Shown: positions 61,563-64,000 of the stretch, one piece after another
How positions within the stretch are numbered: the stretch's first letter is position 1
Layout of the letters: every line of letters starts with the position of its first letter
Source: an uncultured Eubacterium sp.
GTDB taxonomy: Bacteria; Bacillota; Clostridia; Peptostreptococcales; Anaerovoracaceae
Length of the DNA stretch: 64,000 nucleotides
Assembly: GCA_937900695.1 (NCBI GenBank)
Contig: CALCFD010000028.1
Span: 62,001 to 126,000 of the forward strand
Direction: 5' to 3'
Position numbers and translations under genes: made by a program
Notes under the pieces: model-generated
What the model was told of the DNA's origin: nothing
Databases searched by the model: none
The model's input: the letters and a program-made list of their open reading frames with translations, nothing else

Positions 61563-61563
61563 T

Positions 61564-61613
61564 AAACACAATAAAGGGAGAGTATTAGGTAATCTCTCCC
61601 CTTATTGTGTTTG
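61564..61613. terminator. Terminator after yitT (probably bidirectional)
   Basis: AAACACAATAA-GGGAGAG and CTCTCCC-TTATTGTGTTT form a long stem with one bulge, and serve the convergent ybjQ gene too. Confidence 0.88.
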
Positions 61614-61625
61614 TATTTTTATAAG

Positions 61626-61946
61626 TTAGTCTTCTAAAATTACAGCTGTTCCTGATGCTGAAACCATTAGCATATTACCTTGACCTAAAACTTCATAATC
61701 AATATCTACACCGATTATGGCATTGCCACCTAAAGCAGCAGCTCTATTTTCCATTTCAGCTAAAGCTTCTTCTCTAGCTTTAGTAAGTTCTTCTTCATAA
61801 CCAGAACTTCGACCACCGAAAATGTTTCTCATGCCGGCACCAAAATCTTTAAAGAAATTAACACCTGTTATAACTTCTCCAAATACAATACCTTTGTATT
61901 CTCTAATGTTTTTTCCTGCAATATTATGTGTTGTTGTAATAATCAC
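61626..61946 (-). CDS. YbjQ-family (UPF0145) protein
   Basis: A 106-residue cytoplasmic protein of the heavy-metal-binding YbjQ family: VIITTTHNIAGKNIREYKG, then VFGEVITG, and AEMENRAAALGGNAIIGVDID. The molecular role is unknown; the family forms pentamers. GTG at 61946 was chosen because GGAGG lies eight bases upstream and it restores the family N-terminus. A longer TTG form overlaps the ribosome site. Confidence 0.88.
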   Translation of the reverse strand: MIITTTHNIAGKNIREYKGIVFGEVITGVNFFKDFGAGMRNIFGGRSSGYEEELTKAREEALAEMENRAAALGGNAIIGVDIDYEVLGQGNMLMVSASGTAVILED

Positions 61947-61980
61947 TTCATTCACCTCCAAATAAATTTTTTTGAATAAA

Positions 61981-62010
61981 TTACCCGAGCTTTTTTATAA
62001 GCCCAGGTAA
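61981..62010 (-). terminator. Minus-strand terminator upstream of ybjQ
   Basis: As minus-strand RNA, UUACCUGGGCUU and AAGCUCGGGUAA pair over 12 positions with two G-U wobbles, then a U-rich tail. On the plus strand the same hairpin has two mismatches, which argues for minus-strand use, ending the small membrane protein transcript. Confidence 0.6.
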
Positions 62011-62158
62011 CTTTGAGAAATTTATTGTATTTTAAACGAAAGGAGTTTAAATATTTATTAACTTTATATTTATATTTTAAAGTGTAAGTATAGATTTTTC
62101 CATGTATAATACAGTAAATTTCAACGAGTTTTTTTGCTTAAATAGCAAATTTTATAAG

Positions 62159-62314
62159 TTATTTATCATTGATTATAAAATATATAAAAAGTAAAGAGAT
62201 TATCACAAAGGTTATATCCGATAGCATTTCGCTTTTGAGAGTATATTTTGCAATTAATCCTAAAAAGAAAGTTATTACAAAGATAATCTTTAGTATATTT
62301 TTTATATTGAACAT
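62159..62314 (-). CDS. Small membrane protein, 51 residues
   Basis: An ATG at 62314 follows AGGAGAG on the minus strand. The 51 codons start MFNIKNILKIIFVITFFLGL and contain two hydrophobic helices (about 6-21 and 32-47) separated by KYTLKSEM. No homologue is recognised. Its promoter region shares a tandem TCTAAAGA element with the lipoprotein gene at 62604-63020, which suggests common control. Confidence 0.6.
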   Translation of the reverse strand: MFNIKNILKIIFVITFFLGLIAKYTLKSEMLSDITFVIISLLFIYFIINDK

Positions 62315-62397
62315 AAGCTTCTCTCCTAAATGTAAGTAAAGTATTTATTTATTAAAGTAAAACAAAAATAGAATTTAAGTGCAATAGATTTAAAAAA

Positions 62398-62415
62398 TCT
62401 TTAGAAATCTTTAGA
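62398..62415 (-). promoter_or_regulatory. Tandem TCTAAAGA element, copy 1
   Basis: Two TCTAAAGA octamers (minus strand) with a 10-bp period, 84 bases upstream of the 51-residue ORF. About 50 bp of similar sequence continues toward the gene and matches copy 2 at 63113-63130. Confidence 0.55.
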
Positions 62416-62552
62416 ATTATAAAATGACGTATGTTTATATTATAATAAGTGAAAACCTATAATAATGTCGCTTGTTAAACAATCAATATAATTTGTTTAA
62501 TATGAGATGTATTTATGAGGTAATGGAATATATATTAAGAAAGCTTAGAAAT

Positions 62553-62586
62553 AAAAATACCTACTTAGTTATAAGTAGGTATTTTT
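62553..62586. terminator. Terminator after the lipoprotein gene
   Basis: AAAAATACCTACTTA and TAAGTAGGTATTTTT, a 15-bp perfect stem with a four-base loop, downstream of the minus-strand lipoprotein gene. Confidence 0.92.
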
Positions 62587-62603
62587 GTTATAATATACAT
62601 TTT

Positions 62604-63020
62604 TTAATATCCCCAAGTCATAAGTTTCCAGCTACCATTGTCACTGCGAGCTAACCACCATTCGAAATTAGTATATTCCATATCTGGCTCTAATCCTTCG
62701 CTAGGTTTTTTTGGTGAATGAAAATTACTTTTAAAAGCAATGCATTGTGTAAACTTATTCTTTCCATTTAAATCGTTCATCCAATCAATATTTTCTTTAG
62801 TACAAAAATCATCACCAGCATATGAGATAGTATGCATTTTACATCCATCCCATGTGTTGAATTCTTTTTTTATTAGATCGATTGCTTTATCCATATCGTC
62901 AATTGTATAGAGTGAAGATTTACCATAGTCAATTTTAACATCATTAGTGTTTTTGTTACCACAAGCAATAAGTGTAATAGAGAAAACTATAACTATAATG
63001 ATAGCTAAAGATCTTTTCAT
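62604..63020 (-). CDS. Putative lipoprotein of unknown function
   Basis: A 138-residue secreted lipoprotein. The signal peptide ends in the lipobox TLIAC (Cys about residue 20), so it is anchored to the outer face of the membrane. The mature part begins GNKNTND and holds two Cys (DGCKMH and DDFCTKE; a third in TQCIAF) and many aromatic residues toward the end (YTNFEWWLAR, WKLMTWGY). No family is recognised. AAGGTGGTG precedes the ATG. Confidence 0.8.
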   Translation of the reverse strand: MKRSLAIIIVIVFSITLIACGNKNTNDVKIDYGKSSLYTIDDMDKAIDLIKKEFNTWDGCKMHTISYAGDDFCTKENIDWMNDLNGKNKFTQCIAFKSNFHSPKKPSEGLEPDMEYTNFEWWLARSDNGSWKLMTWGY

Positions 63021-63112
63021 TTTTAAGCACCACCTTTTTATTTGATAATAATTCTATGAAATTTATTAAATTAAATCACAATAGAATTGTAAAGTAAATA
63101 GGTTTTGATAAA

Positions 63113-63130
63113 TCTTTAGAATTCTTTAGA
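63113..63130 (-). promoter_or_regulatory. Tandem TCTAAAGA element, copy 2
   Basis: Two TCTAAAGA octamers (minus strand) with a 10-bp period, 93 bases upstream of the lipoprotein ATG. It is followed by CCTATT and AATTCTATT blocks that are also present after copy 1. Confidence 0.55.
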
Positions 63131-63163
63131 TTTACAGTTTAGTGCTTATATAGTTTTTATTTG

Positions 63164-63646
63164 TTATCTATCATATGAATTTACTTCTCTTATTACTTTT
63201 GCAGGTACTCCTGCAGCAACCATATTTTCTGGGATATCCTTTGTTACAACAGATCCAGCAGCAATAATGCTACCATTGCCAATTGTAACCCCAGGAAGTA
63301 CAGTTACATTTGCTCCAAGCCATACATTTTTACCAATATGTATTGGATTAAAAGTCATGCTAGCTCTAAGTTTAGGATTTTCTAAATGATTAATAGTTGC
63401 TAATACTGCATTGTGTCCAATTAAAGCTCCATCACCTATATAGATGCCTCCTTGGTCTTGAAATTTACATCCAGCATTGATAAATACATTTTTACCAATA
63501 TGAATATTGCGTCCACAGTCAGTATAAAATGGTGGAAATAGAGCAAAGCTACTATCAATTTTTGTACCTGTTAGTTCTGACATCAATTGAATTATCTCGC
63601 TATTTGTATGAATCGTTCTTAACTTTATATTATAGTTTAGCTCCAA
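63164..63646 (-). CDS. Hexapeptide-repeat sugar O-acetyltransferase, N-terminally short
   Basis: A 160-residue left-handed beta-helix acetyltransferase of the maltose/galactoside O-acetyltransferase family. It shows FPPFYTDCGRNIHIG, GHNAVLATINH with the catalytic His, and the NVWLGANVTVLPG / GAGVPAKVI-type end. Relatives begin about 30 residues earlier, so the N-terminal helical part is missing. The only early start, TTG at 63646, lies inside the upstream gene's end and has no good ribosome site; ATG at codon 22 is the alternative. It may be truncated or read by coupling. Confidence 0.75.
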   Translation of the reverse strand: MELNYNIKLRTIHTNSEIIQLMSELTGTKIDSSFALFPPFYTDCGRNIHIGKNVFINAGCKFQDQGGIYIGDGALIGHNAVLATINHLENPKLRASMTFNPIHIGKNVWLGANVTVLPGVTIGNGSIIAAGSVVTKDIPENMVAAGVPAKVIREVNSYDR

Positions 63647-64000
63647 TATCTGTAAGTTCTTTTATTGCTGTTTCATCTTTTAATAGGTCGTCTTTTTCGT
63701 TAGCGTAATATGCTTTTTTAAAAAGTAAATCCCATGATAGGAAGTCAGCCATACAGTCAAATTGTTTACCGATTAATTCATACTGAATATTGTCAATAGG
63801 AGATCCACCAACTATAATTACACCTACTTTTTTATTTTTTAGTTGTAATCCACGGCAGTAGCACTTATCTATAATCAGCTTTAGCTGTGCGGACATACCC
63901 CACCAATATACAGGTGTAGCAAAAATAATCATATCGGCTGCAGCTATTTTATCAATTGTAGGATTCGTATCATCATTATCAACACATCCTTTATGACACT
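63630..64000 (-). CDS. Flavodoxin-fold NAD(P)H-dependent FMN reductase (5' end outside window)
   Basis: The frame is open through the right edge; about 123 C-terminal residues are visible. They start at CHKGCVDNDD, then AAADMIIFATPVYWWGMSAQLK, the FMN-contacting loop typical of the IsiS/NADPH-dependent FMN reductase family. The fold binds FMN and usually reduces quinones, azo compounds or iron. It overlaps the acetyltransferase by 17 bases, so the two are in one operon. Confidence 0.85.
   Translation of the reverse strand, partial: CHKGCVDNDDTNPTIDKIAAADMIIFATPVYWWGMSAQLKLIIDKCYCRGLQLKNKKVGVIIVGGSPIDNIQYELIGKQFDCMADFLSWDLLFKKAYYANEKDDLLKDETAIKELTDIGAKL

Overview
The window is AT-rich DNA with short intergenic gaps, strong AGGAGG-type ribosome binding sites, TTG and GTG starts, and many hairpin plus U-run terminators. 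Together with a Rex repressor, reverse rubrerythrin, 2[4Fe-4S] ferredoxin, ABC-F proteins and secreted Ig-like and FN3 proteins, this points to an anaerobic Bacillota of the class Clostridia. The genus cannot be read from the sequence. No tRNA, rRNA, CRISPR array, insertion sequence or phage gene was seen.

Layout. 1-4.4 kb: the tail of a sensor kinase, a small alarmone synthetase with a metallo-beta-lactamase-fold hydrolase, a 47-residue ORF divergent from a WYL regulator, and a DUF1275 membrane protein. 4.7-15.4 kb: a purine operon purL-purE-purM-purN-purF-purH-purD that ends in a ferritin gene. The PurF has lost the catalytic residues of its glutaminase domain. 15.7-27.1 kb: cell-surface genes (a frameshifted L,D-transpeptidase, a beta-helix/FN3 protein, a secreted purple-acid-type phosphatase behind Pho-box-like repeats, YibE/F) with metG among them. 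27.2-38.9 kb: housekeeping genes (ureohydrolase, tatD, tilS, ftsH, a PucR regulator, coaX, dusB, Nudix, reverse rubrerythrin, NifU-like, PepV).

39-50.4 kb is the accessory part. It holds two NhaD/ArsB-type transporter paralogues, an FMN riboswitch in front of the riboflavin importer ribU, and a probable extracytoplasmic flavin electron-transfer module. The module consists of an ApbE flavin transferase, an AraC regulator, a surface protein with three FMN-attachment domains and two almost identical 596-bp C-terminal repeats, and an MsrQ/ferric-reductase-like membrane protein. It sits between tsaE and tsaB, which are normally adjacent. This is the best candidate in the window for an under-described system: RibU brings in flavin, ApbE attaches FMN to the surface protein, and the haem-type membrane protein would pass electrons across the membrane. 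The redox partner and acceptor are unknown.

50.4-60.4 kb: tsaB-rimI-tsaD, an ABC-F ATPase, acpP, rex, a ferredoxin missed by simple length cut-offs, a P-loop/Asp23 fusion, an 8-oxoguanine glycosylase, the NfeD/SPFH pair, and a CNNM/HlyC transporter behind a yybP-ykoY manganese riboswitch. A broken copy of the manganese exporter mntP follows directly. 60.9-64 kb: YitT, YbjQ, a 51-residue membrane protein and a lipoprotein whose promoter regions share a tandem TCTAAAGA element, a hexapeptide acetyltransferase, and a flavodoxin-family reductase cut by the window end.

Annotated starts were moved inward from the longest possible ORF wherever a ribosome binding site or promoter fixed them (WYL, purL, purE, purH, metG, dusB, nifU-like, pepV, tsaE, apbE, the FMN-binding protein, second NhaD, tsaB, tsaD, rex, ybjQ).
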